DNA of 61,059 nucleotides. Source: Bacillota bacterium (GTDB lineage Bacteria; Bacillota; Sulfobacillia; JAIMAT01). The translations under genes were made by a program, and so were the position numbers. Under the pieces are notes generated by a model that saw only the letters and a list, made by a program, of their open reading frames with translations, was not told the DNA's origin and ran no database searches. The stretch is from contig JASBVS010000005.1 of NCBI GenBank assembly GCA_029960955.1, positions 117,200 to 178,258 on the forward strand. The letters are read 5' to 3'. Of the stretch, positions 1 to 12,106 are shown one piece after another. The stretch's first letter is position 1. Each line of letters opens with the position of its first letter.

Positions 1-800
1 GGGAAGAGCCAGAGGTCGGTGAAGCGGGCCAGGTCCGAGCGCTCCACGCGCGCCGCCACCACGGCCAGCGTCGCGCCGTCGGGCGACCAGGCGGGCATCT
101 CGTGATCGTAGGGTCCGGAGGTCACCTGGAGCGGCCGGGGCAGCGCTTCGCCCCGGGCCGCCGCCTCGCGCGCCGCCAGCACGTCGAGGACGAAGACCTG
201 CAGGAAGCGGCCCTCGAGGTAGCCGACGCCGTCGACGCGGTAGAGGGCGCGCGTGTGGTGCTTGACGTCAGCGTTGAACTTGCGGAAGAGGCGCTCGTTC
301 TCGTCCAGCCCCTCCTCCCCCGCCGCCTTCTCCCCCAGGAAGCGGGGTCCGCCGAGCGGCACGCGCGCGACGAAGGCGAGCCGCCGCGCGTCCGGCGCCC
401 AGACGAAGGCCTCCACGCCGCCGCGCAGGTCGGTGACGCGCAGCGCCTCGCCGCCCTCCGCCGGCATCAGGTAGATCTGCGCACCCAGGGGCTTGAGCGG
501 GCGGCCTTCGGCGTCCAGGCCGTCGTCCTTCCCCTTCTCCGCCTCGCGGTCGGAGAGGAAGGCCAGCCAGCGCCCGTCGGGCGACCAGCGCGGGTGGAAG
601 TCGCGCCCCGGGCCGGCCGTCAGCGGCTCGGCCTCGCCGGCCTCGAAGGGCAGGCGGAAGATGCGCGAGAGGTAGCGGTTCTCCTCCTTCTCCACCACGG
701 TCCGCACGCAGGCGACCGCGGCGCCGCCGGGCGCGATCTGCGCGTCGCCGACGAACTCGAAGTCGACGAGATCGGTCTCACGGAACGCTTCCTGGTTCAA
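1..800 (-). CDS. S9 family (prolyl oligopeptidase-type) peptidase, N-terminal part, cut by window edge
   Basis: About 266 residues are visible, read leftward off the window edge. They contain repeated propeller blades with WSPDGRWLAFLSDR-, WAPDARRLAFVAR- and WSPDGATLAVVAAR-like motifs, the hallmark of the N-terminal beta-propeller of S9 peptidases such as acylaminoacyl peptidases and dipeptidyl peptidases. The catalytic alpha/beta-hydrolase domain would lie beyond base 1 and cannot be checked. I place the start at a TTG codon (798-800, reading MNQEAFRETDLVDFEFVGDA) because a GAGGAGG ribosome-binding site sits about seven bases upstream and no other start fits. No signal peptide is seen, so a cytoplasmic enzyme is likely. 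A hairpin terminator separates it from korB upstream, so it is probably transcribed on its own. Confidence 0.8.
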   Translation of the reverse strand, partial: MNQEAFRETDLVDFEFVGDAQIAPGGAAVACVRTVVEKEENRYLSRIFRLPFEAGEAEPLTAGPGRDFHPRWSPDGRWLAFLSDREAEKGKDDGLDAEGRPLKPLGAQIYLMPAEGGEALRVTDLRGGVEAFVWAPDARRLAFVARVPLGGPRFLGEKAAGEEGLDENERLFRKFNADVKHHTRALYRVDGVGYLEGRFLQVFVLDVLAAREAAARGEALPRPLQVTSGPYDHEMPAWSPDGATLAVVAARVERSDLARFTDLWLF

Positions 801-860
801 AGCGGCGCCTCCTCGACGATCCGGACGTGCAATGTCATAACCCATGGGCGCCGGCGCGGG

Positions 861-901
861 CAAGCAAAGGCGGGAGCGGCCGCCCTGCGACCGCTCCCGC
901 C
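861..901 (-). terminator. Rho-independent-type terminator after korB
   Basis: A perfect 11-bp inverted repeat (GGCGGGAGCGG / CCGCTCCCGCC, 869-879 and 891-901) has an 11-base loop. On the minus strand the stem is followed by the T-containing stretch TTTGCTTG. It lies 38 bases past the korB stop codon and before the next gene. Confidence 0.65.
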
Positions 902-938
902 CCTGGGCCGGACCCCGGTTCCGCGCTCCGGGATCCGC

Positions 939-1817
939 TCAGCGATAGCTCTCGATCAGCTGGCGCACGCGCGCCTTCTCGGCCTCCAGCTCCTCCCGCG
1001 TGCGCTGCGCGACGGGCTTGGCCTGCAGGAAGCCCGGCAGCCGCTCCTCGAGGGAGAGCGTCTCGTCGTCCCGGTAGACGATGCCCGTCACCAGCTCCCC
1101 GGTCTCCAGGAGCTTGCGCAGCGCCCAGGCCCGGTCGTTGGCGCGGTACTCCGGGTCCTGCTCCAGGTCGACCAGCGACTTCCGGTAGAAGTCGTAGGTG
1201 TTGATCTTGTTGAAGGTGACGCAGGGGCTGATGGCGTTGACGAAGCTGAAGCCCCTGTGCCGGATCGCTTCCTCGATGATCCGCGTCAGCTGGCGAGGAT
1301 TGCCCGAGAAGCCCTGGGCGACGAAGGTGGCGCCCGCGCTGATCGCCAGGGAGAGCGGGCGGACCGGCTGCTCCACGTTGCCCCAGGGCGAGGCCTTGCT
1401 CTTCGCGCCCGGATCGCTGGTGGGCGAGTTCTGCCCCTTGGTCAGGCCGTAGATGTGGTTGTCCATCACGATGTAGGTGACGTCCATGTTCCGCCGCACG
1501 GCATGGGCGAAGTGGCTCATGCCGATGGCGAAGGCGTCGCCGTCGCCGCCGGCGGCGATCACCGTCAGCGACGGGTTGGCCAGCTTGACGCCGAGCGCCG
1601 CGGGCAGCGTCCGCCCGTGCGTCACGTGCAGGTTGTAGGAGTTGATGTAGTTGCCGATCTTGCCCGAGCAGCCGATGCCGGCCACCAGGGCCACCTTCTC
1701 CGGCTCCAGGTCCAGGTCGGCCAGCGCCTTCTGCAGCGCCGAGAGGACGCCGAAGTCGCCGCAGCCCGGGCACCACCAGGCCTTCTCGTCGGTCTTGAAG
1801 GCTTCCAGCGTGGCCAT
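939..1817 (-). CDS. korB: 2-oxoacid:ferredoxin oxidoreductase subunit beta (KorB)
   Basis: This is the thiamine-diphosphate-binding subunit of a two-subunit 2-oxoacid:ferredoxin oxidoreductase (2-oxoglutarate or pyruvate type), which oxidatively decarboxylates a 2-oxoacid to acyl-CoA and reduces ferredoxin. At 292 residues it has the usual KorB/PorB length. The N-terminal WWCPGCGDFG (Cys16, Cys19), GIGCSGKIGNY and the later ISPCVTFNK Cys can supply the four [4Fe-4S] ligands. GGDGDAFAIG is the TPP/Mg motif. Its ATG overlaps the korA stop by one base (TGATG), so the two subunits are translationally coupled. The substrate cannot be fixed from sequence alone. No ferredoxin gene is adjacent. Confidence 0.95.
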   Translation of the reverse strand: MATLEAFKTDEKAWWCPGCGDFGVLSALQKALADLDLEPEKVALVAGIGCSGKIGNYINSYNLHVTHGRTLPAALGVKLANPSLTVIAAGGDGDAFAIGMSHFAHAVRRNMDVTYIVMDNHIYGLTKGQNSPTSDPGAKSKASPWGNVEQPVRPLSLAISAGATFVAQGFSGNPRQLTRIIEEAIRHRGFSFVNAISPCVTFNKINTYDFYRKSLVDLEQDPEYRANDRAWALRKLLETGELVTGIVYRDDETLSLEERLPGFLQAKPVAQRTREELEAEKARVRQLIESYR

Positions 1818-3634
1818 CAGCGGACCGCCTCCCCCACCGGCGCCAGCTGCTCGCCGGCGCGCAGCCAGGCCTCCAGGTCGCCCTGCAGGCCCAGCCGTTC
1901 GGCCACCGGGCGGGCGATCTCCTCCGGGACGAAGGGGCGCCCGTCGGCCTTGTGCACCTCTTCCACCACCACGCCCGCCGGGATCGCGTCGTGCGCCTCC
2001 AGCAGGAAGCGGAGCTCGCCGGTGGCGTTCTGCTCCACCAGGAAGGCGAAGGGGAGCCCCTCCAGCCGGCGGCGCAGCTCGGCCGCGGGGAAGGGGCTGA
2101 GCCGCCGGACCTGCAGGTGCCCCACGCTGGCGCCGTGCGCCCGCAGCGCCTCCAGCGCCTCGTCGATGACGCCGCGCGTGTAGCCCAGGCCGACCACCAG
2201 CGCGTCCGGCCGCTCCGGCCCCTCGTAGGTGAAGGCGGGGAAGTCGACGGCCTCCAGCTTCTTCCACCGCTTCTCCATCATGCGCCTGCGGTTCTCCGGC
2301 TCTTCGTTCACGTGGCCGAAGACGTTGTGCTCCGAGCCCGTGGCCAGGAACTGCCCGTGGGGCTGGCCGGGGAGGCTGCGCGGCGAGATGCCCGTCGGGG
2401 TAAAGGCGTAGCGCTGGAAGCCCGTCTCGCCCACCTGCCGCAGCTCCTCGCCCTCCACCAGCGCGCCCCGTTCGATCCGCACCTGCTCGAGGGGCAGGTC
2501 CTCCGCCGTATGGAGGAACTCGCCCAGGGCGAGGTCGGAGGCGACGATCACCGGGCACTGGAAGCGCTCCGCCAGGTTGAAGGCCTCGGCGCCGTCGCTG
2601 AAGCACTCCTCCACCGAGGAAGGGACGATGACGATCCGCGGCCCCTCGCCGTGGCCGCCGTGGATGAGCGCCAGCAGGTCCGACTGCTCCACCTTGGTGG
2701 GTTCGCCGGTGGAGGGGCCCGCCCGCTGGACGTCGACGATGACCGACGGCGTCTCGGTCATGCTGAGGAGCCCGATGCCTTCCTGCATCAGCGAGATGCC
2801 CGGGCCCGAGGTGGCGGTCATGGCGCGCGCGCCGGCGTAACCGGCGCCGGCCACCACGTGGACGGCGGCCAGCTCGTCCTCCATCTGCAGGACCGCGCCC
2901 CCGAACTTGGGCAGGATCCCGGCCAGCGTCTCCATGATGCCGGTCGCCGGCGTGATCGGGTAGCCGGCCATGATGCGGCAGCCCGCCGCCACCGCCCCCA
3001 GGGCCAGCGCCTGGTTGCCGGTCAGCGTCAGCTTCGGCCGCCCGTCGGGCGAGGGCAGGCGGAACGGCTCGCCGGGCAGGTGCTCCCGGGCGAAGGCGTA
3101 GCCCTCCTCCAGCGCCTTGATGTTGGCTTCGACCACTGGCTCGCCCTTGGCGCCCCAGCGCCGCCGGACGAACTCGTGGAACGGCTCGAGATCCAGTCCC
3201 AGCAGGTAGGCGCTGGCACCCAGCGCCACCATGTTGCGCATCAGCGCACCGCCCGCCCGCTTGGCGATCTCGCTGAGCGGGATGGGAACGAGGCGGACGC
3301 CCGCCGGCGTCCGCTCGGGCAGCCGCGGCCGGAAGGCCTCGTCGGCCAGGACCACCCCGCCGGGCAAGAGCTCGTCGATGTTCTTGTCGATCGTCTCCTG
3401 GGTGAGCGCGACCAGGACGTGGGTGTCCGAGCTGGCCCCGTTCACCGGGCGGTCGGAGATGCGGACCTTGAAGTGCGTGTGGCCCCCCTTGATGCGCGAG
3501 GAGAACCACTTGTACCCGTAGATCCAGTATCCCGCCCGCGCGAGGACCGTGGCCAGGATCGTGCCCGTCGAATCGATCCCTTCGCCCTGGTCCCCGCCGA
3601 TCTTCCACGCGAAAACGCGTGGCGATGCGGCCAT
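1817..3634 (-). CDS. korA: 2-oxoacid:ferredoxin oxidoreductase subunit alpha, gamma-alpha fusion (KorA)
   Basis: 605 residues. The N-terminal ~190 residues are the gamma domain (KIGGDQGEGIDSTGTILA, GGHTHFKVRIS). They are fused to the alpha domain, which begins near GNQALALGAVAAG and carries YPITPAT and the SGPGISLMQEG segment, followed by a transketolase-C-like region (LVVGLGYTRGVIDEAL). This gamma-alpha fusion is the standard KorA layout. I start at ATG 3634 (MAASPRVFAWKIGGDQ) because GAGGTGA lies 7-13 bases upstream; an in-frame ATG 96 bases further out would add unrelated sequence. It is first in a two-gene operon with korB and divergent from a LysR regulator across 152 bases, suggesting local control. 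Confidence 0.95.
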   Translation of the reverse strand: MAASPRVFAWKIGGDQGEGIDSTGTILATVLARAGYWIYGYKWFSSRIKGGHTHFKVRISDRPVNGASSDTHVLVALTQETIDKNIDELLPGGVVLADEAFRPRLPERTPAGVRLVPIPLSEIAKRAGGALMRNMVALGASAYLLGLDLEPFHEFVRRRWGAKGEPVVEANIKALEEGYAFAREHLPGEPFRLPSPDGRPKLTLTGNQALALGAVAAGCRIMAGYPITPATGIMETLAGILPKFGGAVLQMEDELAAVHVVAGAGYAGARAMTATSGPGISLMQEGIGLLSMTETPSVIVDVQRAGPSTGEPTKVEQSDLLALIHGGHGEGPRIVIVPSSVEECFSDGAEAFNLAERFQCPVIVASDLALGEFLHTAEDLPLEQVRIERGALVEGEELRQVGETGFQRYAFTPTGISPRSLPGQPHGQFLATGSEHNVFGHVNEEPENRRRMMEKRWKKLEAVDFPAFTYEGPERPDALVVGLGYTRGVIDEALEALRAHGASVGHLQVRRLSPFPAAELRRRLEGLPFAFLVEQNATGELRFLLEAHDAIPAGVVVEEVHKADGRPFVPEEIARPVAERLGLQGDLEAWLRAGEQLAPVGEAVR

Positions 3635-3663
3635 CTCCCACTCACCTCGCGATGGAATGGAAC

Positions 3664-3707
3664 ATCCTTCATCTCCAAGGATAGGCCGCCCTCCGGTAGA
3701 ATCCCAA
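3664..3707 (-). promoter_or_regulatory. Putative kor promoter with overlapping dyad (LysR operator candidate)
   Basis: On the minus strand TTGGGA (3702-3707) and TATCCT (3678-3683) are spaced 18 bases, a plausible -35/-10 pair for korA. The inverted repeat ATCCTT-N7-AAGGAT (3664-3682) overlaps the -10 box and the expected start site. It lies between korA and the divergent LysR gene, the usual place for a LysR binding site, although it does not match the classic T-N11-A symmetry. Confidence 0.35.
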
Positions 3708-3786
3708 TGAAGAGTTTGCAATCGCTCCATGCGCCGGGCGCATACCCGGGCGAGCAGACGCGTACCATCAAGCCTGCGGGGAAGCG

Positions 3787-4737
3787 ATGCCGCTGCTGCT
3801 CCAGCACCTCCTCACCTTCCGCCAGGTGGTCGAACGCCGCTCCTTCACCGCCGCGGCCGAGGCGCTGCACTTCACCCAGTCGACCGTCACGCGCCAGGTG
3901 GCCGCGCTGGAACGGGAGTTCGGAGCCCAGCTGATCGATCGCGGCGGCGCCCACCCGCACCTGACCGAGGCGGGCCAGCTGGTCTACGAGTGCGCCGTCC
4001 GCGTCGCCGAGAACCTCGAGGAGTGCCGCCAGCGCGTCAGGGAGCTGGAGACGCCCGGCCACGGCCTGGTCGCCGTCGGCTGCGTGGAGACGCTGGTCCC
4101 GACCACGCTGGCCGAGCTCCTGCAGCTCTACACGGGGCGCTACCCCGAGGTCCGGGTGCAGGTGCTGATCGCCGCCATCCAGGAGACGGTCAACCGGCTG
4201 CTCAACCGCGAGATCGACGTCGCGCTGCTGACGACGCCGGTCAACGATCCGCGCATCGAGAGCTACCCTCTCTTCGACGACCCCATCCTCTTCGTCGCCC
4301 AGCCCCGCCTGGCGCGGCAGCTGCCCGAGCCGCTGGGCGTGGAGGAGCTGCCGCGCCTGCCGCTGATCACCCACAAGGCGGGCTCGCGCTTCCGGGCGCT
4401 GGTCGACAGCGCCATGGAGGCGCTGGGCATCCTGCCGCGGGTGGTGATGGAGTTCGACAGCCACGAGGCGGTCCGCGTCATGGCGGAGCTGGGGCTGGGC
4501 GTCGGGCTGCTTCCTGCCAGCACGGTGGAGGACGCCATCGCCGCGGGTCGCCTGGTGCGCCTCCAGGTGGCCGGTTTCCCCGAGCTGAGCCGCACGACCA
4601 CCATCGCCCTTCTCCGCCAGCGGCGACAGTCGGCCGCCGTCCGCGCCTTCGTCCGGACCGTGCTGGAACGGTACGGCCTGGAGCCGGAGGAGCGGCGGGA
4701 GGGGCGGCGGCGCTCCGCGCCGGGCACCTCCTCCTGA
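3787..4737 (+). CDS. LysR-family transcriptional regulator
   Basis: 316 residues, the normal LysR length. Residues 5-64 form the winged helix-turn-helix (LLTFRQVVERRSFTAAAEAL, TQSTVTRQVAALEREFG). The rest is the two-lobed effector-binding domain (VAVGCVETLVPTTLAELL; REIDVALLTTP; MAELGLGVGLLPAS). A GGGGAAG ribosome-binding site precedes the ATG. It is transcribed divergently from korAB, which makes regulation of the ferredoxin oxidoreductase the simplest hypothesis. The effector is unknown. The C-terminal ~20 residues are Arg/Glu-rich and probably disordered. Confidence 0.92.
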   Translation: MPLLLQHLLTFRQVVERRSFTAAAEALHFTQSTVTRQVAALEREFGAQLIDRGGAHPHLTEAGQLVYECAVRVAENLEECRQRVRELETPGHGLVAVGCVETLVPTTLAELLQLYTGRYPEVRVQVLIAAIQETVNRLLNREIDVALLTTPVNDPRIESYPLFDDPILFVAQPRLARQLPEPLGVEELPRLPLITHKAGSRFRALVDSAMEALGILPRVVMEFDSHEAVRVMAELGLGVGLLPASTVEDAIAAGRLVRLQVAGFPELSRTTTIALLRQRRQSAAVRAFVRTVLERYGLEPEERREGRRRSAPGTSS

Positions 4738-4831
4738 GCGCCCGGGGCCCGGCGCCGCGCGCGAGACCGGGGCCGGGGCCGGAGGCCATGACCTCGGCGG
4801 GTCCGCCGCGTTACACTTCAGGTCCGGTGGG

Positions 4832-8251
<3,420 letters not shown>

Positions 8252-9238
8252 CGCCTCCGGCGCCCGCTCCAGCGGGAAGGCCTCCACCCGTACCTCCAGG
8301 CGGCCGGCGCCGGCGACGGCCATGAAGCGGCGCCCGTCCTCGCGCGTCAGGTTGGCCACCGTCTTCAGGCTCCGCTCGTGGTAGAGGAGGCGGTAGGGCA
8401 TCTCGGGCAGCCGGTCCATGTGGACCGCGTTGATCGCCAGCGTCCCCCCGCGCCGCAGCACCGCCAGCGCCGGCGGCACGACGGCGCCCGCCGGGGCGAA
8501 GGTGATGGCCCCGTCCAGGAGGTGCGGCGGCTCCTCCCCCGCGGCCCCCGCCCAGCTCGCGCCCAGCTCCAGCGCCAGCCGGCGGTGCGCCTCGCCGCGG
8601 CTGAAGACGTAGACCTCCATCCCCATCCTGCGCGCCACCTGGAGCGTCAGGTGGGCCGAGGCGCCGAAGCCGAAGAGCCCCAGGCGCCCGCCCGGCTCCA
8701 CCCCCGAGAGGCGCAGCGAGCGGTAGCCGATCAGCCCGGCGCAGAGGAGCGGAGCCGCCTCGGCGTCGTCGTAGATCTCCGGCAGCGGCAGCACCGCCTC
8801 CGCGGGCGCCACCATCCACTCCGCGTAGCCCCCGTCGACGTGCAGGCCGGTGAAGCGGGGCGACTCGCAGAGGTTCTCCTCCCCGCGGCGGCAGTACTCG
8901 CAGCGGCCGCAGCTCGACCAGAGCCAGGGAACCCCGACCCGCATGCCCGCGCGGAGCCCCTCCACCCCCTCGCCCAGCTCGTCGATCCGGCCCACCACCT
9001 GGTGGCCGGGGACGACCGGCCGCGGAGGCGGCAGCTCGCCGTCCAGCTCGTGCAGGTCGGTGTGGCAGACGCCGCAGGCGGCGACGCGGACGCGGACCTC
9101 TCCGGCTCCGGCGTGCGGCTCGGGAAGATCCTCCTGCCAGCGGAGCCGGCCCTCGCTGCGGGAAGGATCCAGAAGCCAGCCGCGCATCCTCCTCCCCCCT
9201 CGTCGAGAAGATAGCGCGGCGCGGCGGGGGAGGGGCGG

Positions 9239-9913
9239 TCAGCGGCCGCCTGCCGGGCTCTTCGCGGCCGCCTGCAGGAGCGCCCGCAGCCACGGCGCCA
9301 GCGGCGCCGCCCCCGGCTGGCGGAGCGTCCAGGCGAGCTGCCGGGCCAGCGCCGGCTCCCGGGCGGCGTCGCGGGCGATCGCCGCCAGCGCGGCGGACCA
9401 GCCCTGCCCGCCGGCGCAGGCCAGGGTGGCCTGCGCCCAGGCCGCATCCGGCCTCGGCTTCTGCCGGCGGAGCGCCCGGGCGGCCTCTGCCAGAGCCTGC
9501 CGGAGGCCGGGCGTGCGCAGCGCCGCCGCCATGGCCGGGCGGAAGAGCGGCGTCCGCGCCAGGCCTTCGAAGGCGCGCGCCGCCCCCTCGGGGTCGCGAC
9601 CGGCGAGGCCCAGCCAACCGGCCAGGGGCGGCGGCAGGCCGAGCGCCCGGGCGTCGGCCTGCGAGCCCGTGCCGCTGCCGCAGCTGCGGGCGGCGAGGCG
9701 GCCGGGGTCGAGGCGGGCCATGACCGGGAGGCTCTCCGGCTCCGGGCGGCCCGCGGCGCCGGCCGGGGAGACGGCGGAGGCCGGCGCCGCCGCCGGGGGG
9801 CGTGACGAACCGAGGCCGTCCAGGCGCGCGCCGGCCAGGAGCGTGCCCAGGAAGAGTCCCGCCAGGAGGGCGACGACAGGCGCTGCCTTCCATCTTTTGT
9901 CCAGGCTGTTCAT
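9239..9913 (-). CDS. Hypothetical membrane-anchored protein, Ala/Gly/Pro-rich
   Basis: 224 residues that I do not recognise. There is one N-terminal hydrophobic segment (residues ~10-28, APVVALLAGLFLGTLLAG) after a short basic start, which reads as a signal anchor. A Pro/Ala-rich linker to ~residue 65 follows, then an Arg/Ala/Leu-rich region predicted to be mostly helical and presumably outside the membrane. It has two cysteines and no lipobox or catalytic motif. Codon use matches the neighbours. No convincing ribosome-binding site precedes the ATG, so the start is uncertain. It is divergent from the XRE regulator and 51 bases downstream of nothing else on its strand, so it is probably monocistronic. 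Confidence 0.55.
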   Translation of the reverse strand: MNSLDKRWKAAPVVALLAGLFLGTLLAGARLDGLGSSRPPAAAPASAVSPAGAAGRPEPESLPVMARLDPGRLAARSCGSGTGSQADARALGLPPPLAGWLGLAGRDPEGAARAFEGLARTPLFRPAMAAALRTPGLRQALAEAARALRRQKPRPDAAWAQATLACAGGQGWSAALAAIARDAAREPALARQLAWTLRQPGAAPLAPWLRALLQAAAKSPAGGR

Positions 9914-9999
9914 CGATGGGAGTCTGGCCGGAAGGGGGTCGCCTTATCCGGGCCCGGCGGCCGTGGGCGGGCAGCCCGGCGCGGTAGGCAGGTATGTGC

Positions 10000-10025
10000 G
10001 ACATTCTGTCCAATAGAAGAGACAG
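10000..10025. promoter_or_regulatory. Candidate operator: repeated GACA/TGTC half-sites
   Basis: The 11-bp palindrome GACATTCTGTC (10000-10010) is followed by a further GACA (10021-10024); CTGTC and GACAG also pair across ten bases. This lies in the A/T-richer patch between the hypothetical gene and the XRE regulator, just upstream of the regulator's preferred start, where autoregulation would be expected. Confidence 0.3.
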
Positions 10026-10050
10026 CTTCGCGGCCCGGGAGGTGCTGCAC

Positions 10051-11127
10051 GTGAAGGAGGAGCGGGCGGGGGCTCTCCGCAACCGCCTGCGCCAGCAGAG
10101 GTTGGCGGCCGGTCTCAGCCAGCAGGAGCTGGCCAGGCGGGCGGGCCTCAGCCGGCAGACGGTGAGCGGGCTCGAGGCGGGCCGCTACGCGCCCGGCGTC
10201 GAGGCGGCGCTGCGGCTGGCACGGGCGCTCGCCTGCAGGGTGGAGGACCTCTTCTCCCTGGAGGAGGCGGCGGAACCGCTGGAGGCGGAGATGCCGGGAG
10301 GGCGCCGGGGCGAGCGGGTGGTGCTGGGGCGCCTGGGCGGCCGCTGGATCGCCCGGCGTCTCGAAGGGTTGGGCGACCGGCGCTGGTCCTCCGTCGCCGC
10401 GCACGGGGTGGTGGAGGAGAGGTCGGGGCGGAGGGTCCGGGTGCGGCGGCTGGCCGCGGGCGAGGCGCTCTTCCTGGCGGGGTGCGATCCGGCGCTGGGG
10501 CTCCTCGCCTCCCACGTCGCCCGCGGGGCGGCAGGGCTGGAGGCCTTCTGGTGGGAGGCCGGCAACGGGGCGGCGCTGCGCGAGCTGCGGGCAGGAAGGG
10601 TGCACGCCGCCCTGGTCCACCGCGGCAGCCGGGCGGAGGCCGGTGCACCGGAGCCGCCGCCCGGAGCGGCCGGCTTCCTCCTGGCGCGCTGGCCGATGGG
10701 CTGGTTCGTCCGGCGCGGCAACCCCTCCGGCTTCCGCGGCGCCGGGGATCTGGTCCGGCTCCGCCTGGTCAACCGCGAGCGCGGCTCGGGGGCGCGCGCC
10801 CTCCTCGACCGGCTGCTGGCCGAGGCGGGGGTGGCGCCCGCGCAGGTGCGCGGCTACGGCGACGAGGTGGCGGGCCACTGGGAGGCGGCCGCGCGGGTGG
10901 CGGCCGGCCTGGCGGACGTGGCGCTGGGCGCGGCGGCCGCGGCCGAGGCCTGGGGACTCGACTTCCTGCCGGTGGAGGAGCAGCGGTCGGAGCTCTGGCT
11001 GCCCCGGGAGGCGCTGGAAGAGCCCTGGGCGGAGCCGCTCCTGGAGACGCTGGCCAGCGGCCCCTTCCTGCGGGAGCTGGCCTTCTTCGGCCCCTACGAC
11101 ACCCGGGAGGTGGGCAGGCGTGCGTAG
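10051..11127 (+). CDS. XRE-family regulator with C-terminal periplasmic-binding-protein-like domain
   Basis: 358 residues from GTG 10051, chosen because GGGAGG lies eight bases upstream; an in-frame ATG at 9994 is a weaker alternative. Residues ~7-65 are an XRE helix-turn-helix (LSQQELARRAGLSRQTVSGLEAGRYAP). The remaining ~270 residues resemble the PBP-like domain found in regulators next to molybdate and tungstate transporters (AALVHRGS; RLVNRERGSGARALLDRLL; GYGDEVAGHWEAAARVAAG). It overlaps the receptor gene by eight bases and heads the transporter operon, so it probably senses the oxyanion and controls uptake. The ligand is inferred from context. Confidence 0.85.
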   Translation: MKEERAGALRNRLRQQRLAAGLSQQELARRAGLSRQTVSGLEAGRYAPGVEAALRLARALACRVEDLFSLEEAAEPLEAEMPGGRRGERVVLGRLGGRWIARRLEGLGDRRWSSVAAHGVVEERSGRRVRVRRLAAGEALFLAGCDPALGLLASHVARGAAGLEAFWWEAGNGAALRELRAGRVHAALVHRGSRAEAGAPEPPPGAAGFLLARWPMGWFVRRGNPSGFRGAGDLVRLRLVNRERGSGARALLDRLLAEAGVAPAQVRGYGDEVAGHWEAAARVAAGLADVALGAAAAAEAWGLDFLPVEEQRSELWLPREALEEPWAEPLLETLASGPFLRELAFFGPYDTREVGRRA

Positions 11128-12106
11128 CAGGCGGAGCCCGGGGCCGGCCCGGCGGGGGCGACCCGTCGGGCTGGTCCTCCTCGTCCTCGCGCTCCTGCTG
11201 GCGGGTTGTACCGCCCCCGGGCCCCGCGGCCCGGCAGGCGGAGGGACGTCCGGAGCTGCCGGAGCTGCCGGCAGCGGCGGCGGAAGCGCACCCTCCTGCC
11301 GGGGCGCCACCGTGCGGGTCGCCTACGCCGCCTCGCTGGTCGACCTGATGGAGCACCGCGTGAAGCCCGCCTTCGAGCGGACCACCGGCTGCCGCTTCCA
11401 GGGCTACCCCGGCGGCTCCACGGGGCTCGCCCAGCAGATCCGGAGCGGCCTGCGCCGCGTCGACGTCTTCGTCAGCGCCAGCCCCTCGGCCGACCGGCTC
11501 CTGACGGGCGACGCGGGGGGCGAGCGGGTCCGCTGGTACGCGCTCTTCGCGGAGGCGCCGCTGGTGGTCGCCTACAACCCCCGGAGCCGCTTCGCCGCCG
11601 ATCTCCGCAGCCGGCCCTGGTACGAGGTGCTGGCCGAGCCCGGCTTCCGCCTCGGTCGCACCGACCCGCGCGTCGACCCCAAGGGCCAGCTGACGCTCCA
11701 GCTGGTGGAGGCGGCGGCGCGGCGCTACGGCCTGCCCGACCTGGCGACGCGGCTCCTCGGCTCGCCGCAGAACCCGGCCCAGATCTTCCCCGAGGAGGAG
11801 CTCCTGGGCCGGATCGAGGCCGGGCAGCTGGACGCGGGCTTCTTCTACGCCAACGAGGCGAAGGAAGCGGGCCTCCCCACCCTCCCCGTCGATCCCGCCA
11901 TCGACCCGAAGGCGAGCTACACCTTCACCCTGCTCGAGGACGCCCCCGACCCGCAGGCCGGGATCGCCTTCCTGCTCTGGCTCGAGGGACCCCAGGGCCG
12001 GAGCCTGCTCGCCGCCAGCGGTCTCCGGCTGCCGCCGCCGCAGGTCTACGGGGAGAAGGCCGCCGTGCCGGCCGAGCTGGCGCCGCTGCTGGGGGTGGTG
12101 CGGTGA
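11120..12106 (+). CDS. wtpA: Tungstate/molybdate-type ABC transporter substrate-binding lipoprotein (WtpA-like)
   Basis: 328 residues. The start is GTG 11120, preceded by GGGAGG, inside the regulator's last codons. The N-terminus is a lipoprotein signal (LVLLVLALLLAGCTA, lipobox LAGC), then a Gly/Ala/Ser linker. The binding domain begins VRVAYAASLVDLMEHRVKPA and includes GYPGGSTGLAQQI, ADVFVSASPSA-like and PWYEVLAEPGFRLGRTDP(R)VDPKG segments typical of WtpA-type oxyanion receptors. It would capture WO4 or MoO4 at the outer face of the membrane and pass it to the fused permease-ATPase, whose GTG start overlaps its stop (GTGA). Which oxyanion is bound is not decided by sequence. Confidence 0.85.
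   Translation: MRSRRSPGPARRGRPVGLVLLVLALLLAGCTAPGPRGPAGGGTSGAAGAAGSGGGSAPSCRGATVRVAYAASLVDLMEHRVKPAFERTTGCRFQGYPGGSTGLAQQIRSGLRRVDVFVSASPSADRLLTGDAGGERVRWYALFAEAPLVVAYNPRSRFAADLRSRPWYEVLAEPGFRLGRTDPRVDPKGQLTLQLVEAAARRYGLPDLATRLLGSPQNPAQIFPEEELLGRIEAGQLDAGFFYANEAKEAGLPTLPVDPAIDPKASYTFTLLEDAPDPQAGIAFLLWLEGPQGRSLLAASGLRLPPPQVYGEKAAVPAELAPLLGVVR

Noticed and set aside
939..3641. Apparent 900-residue KorA-KorB fusion
   Set aside because: The frame upstream of the korB ATG is not the korA frame. KorA is encoded in another frame and ends with a TGATG overlap, so there are two proteins.
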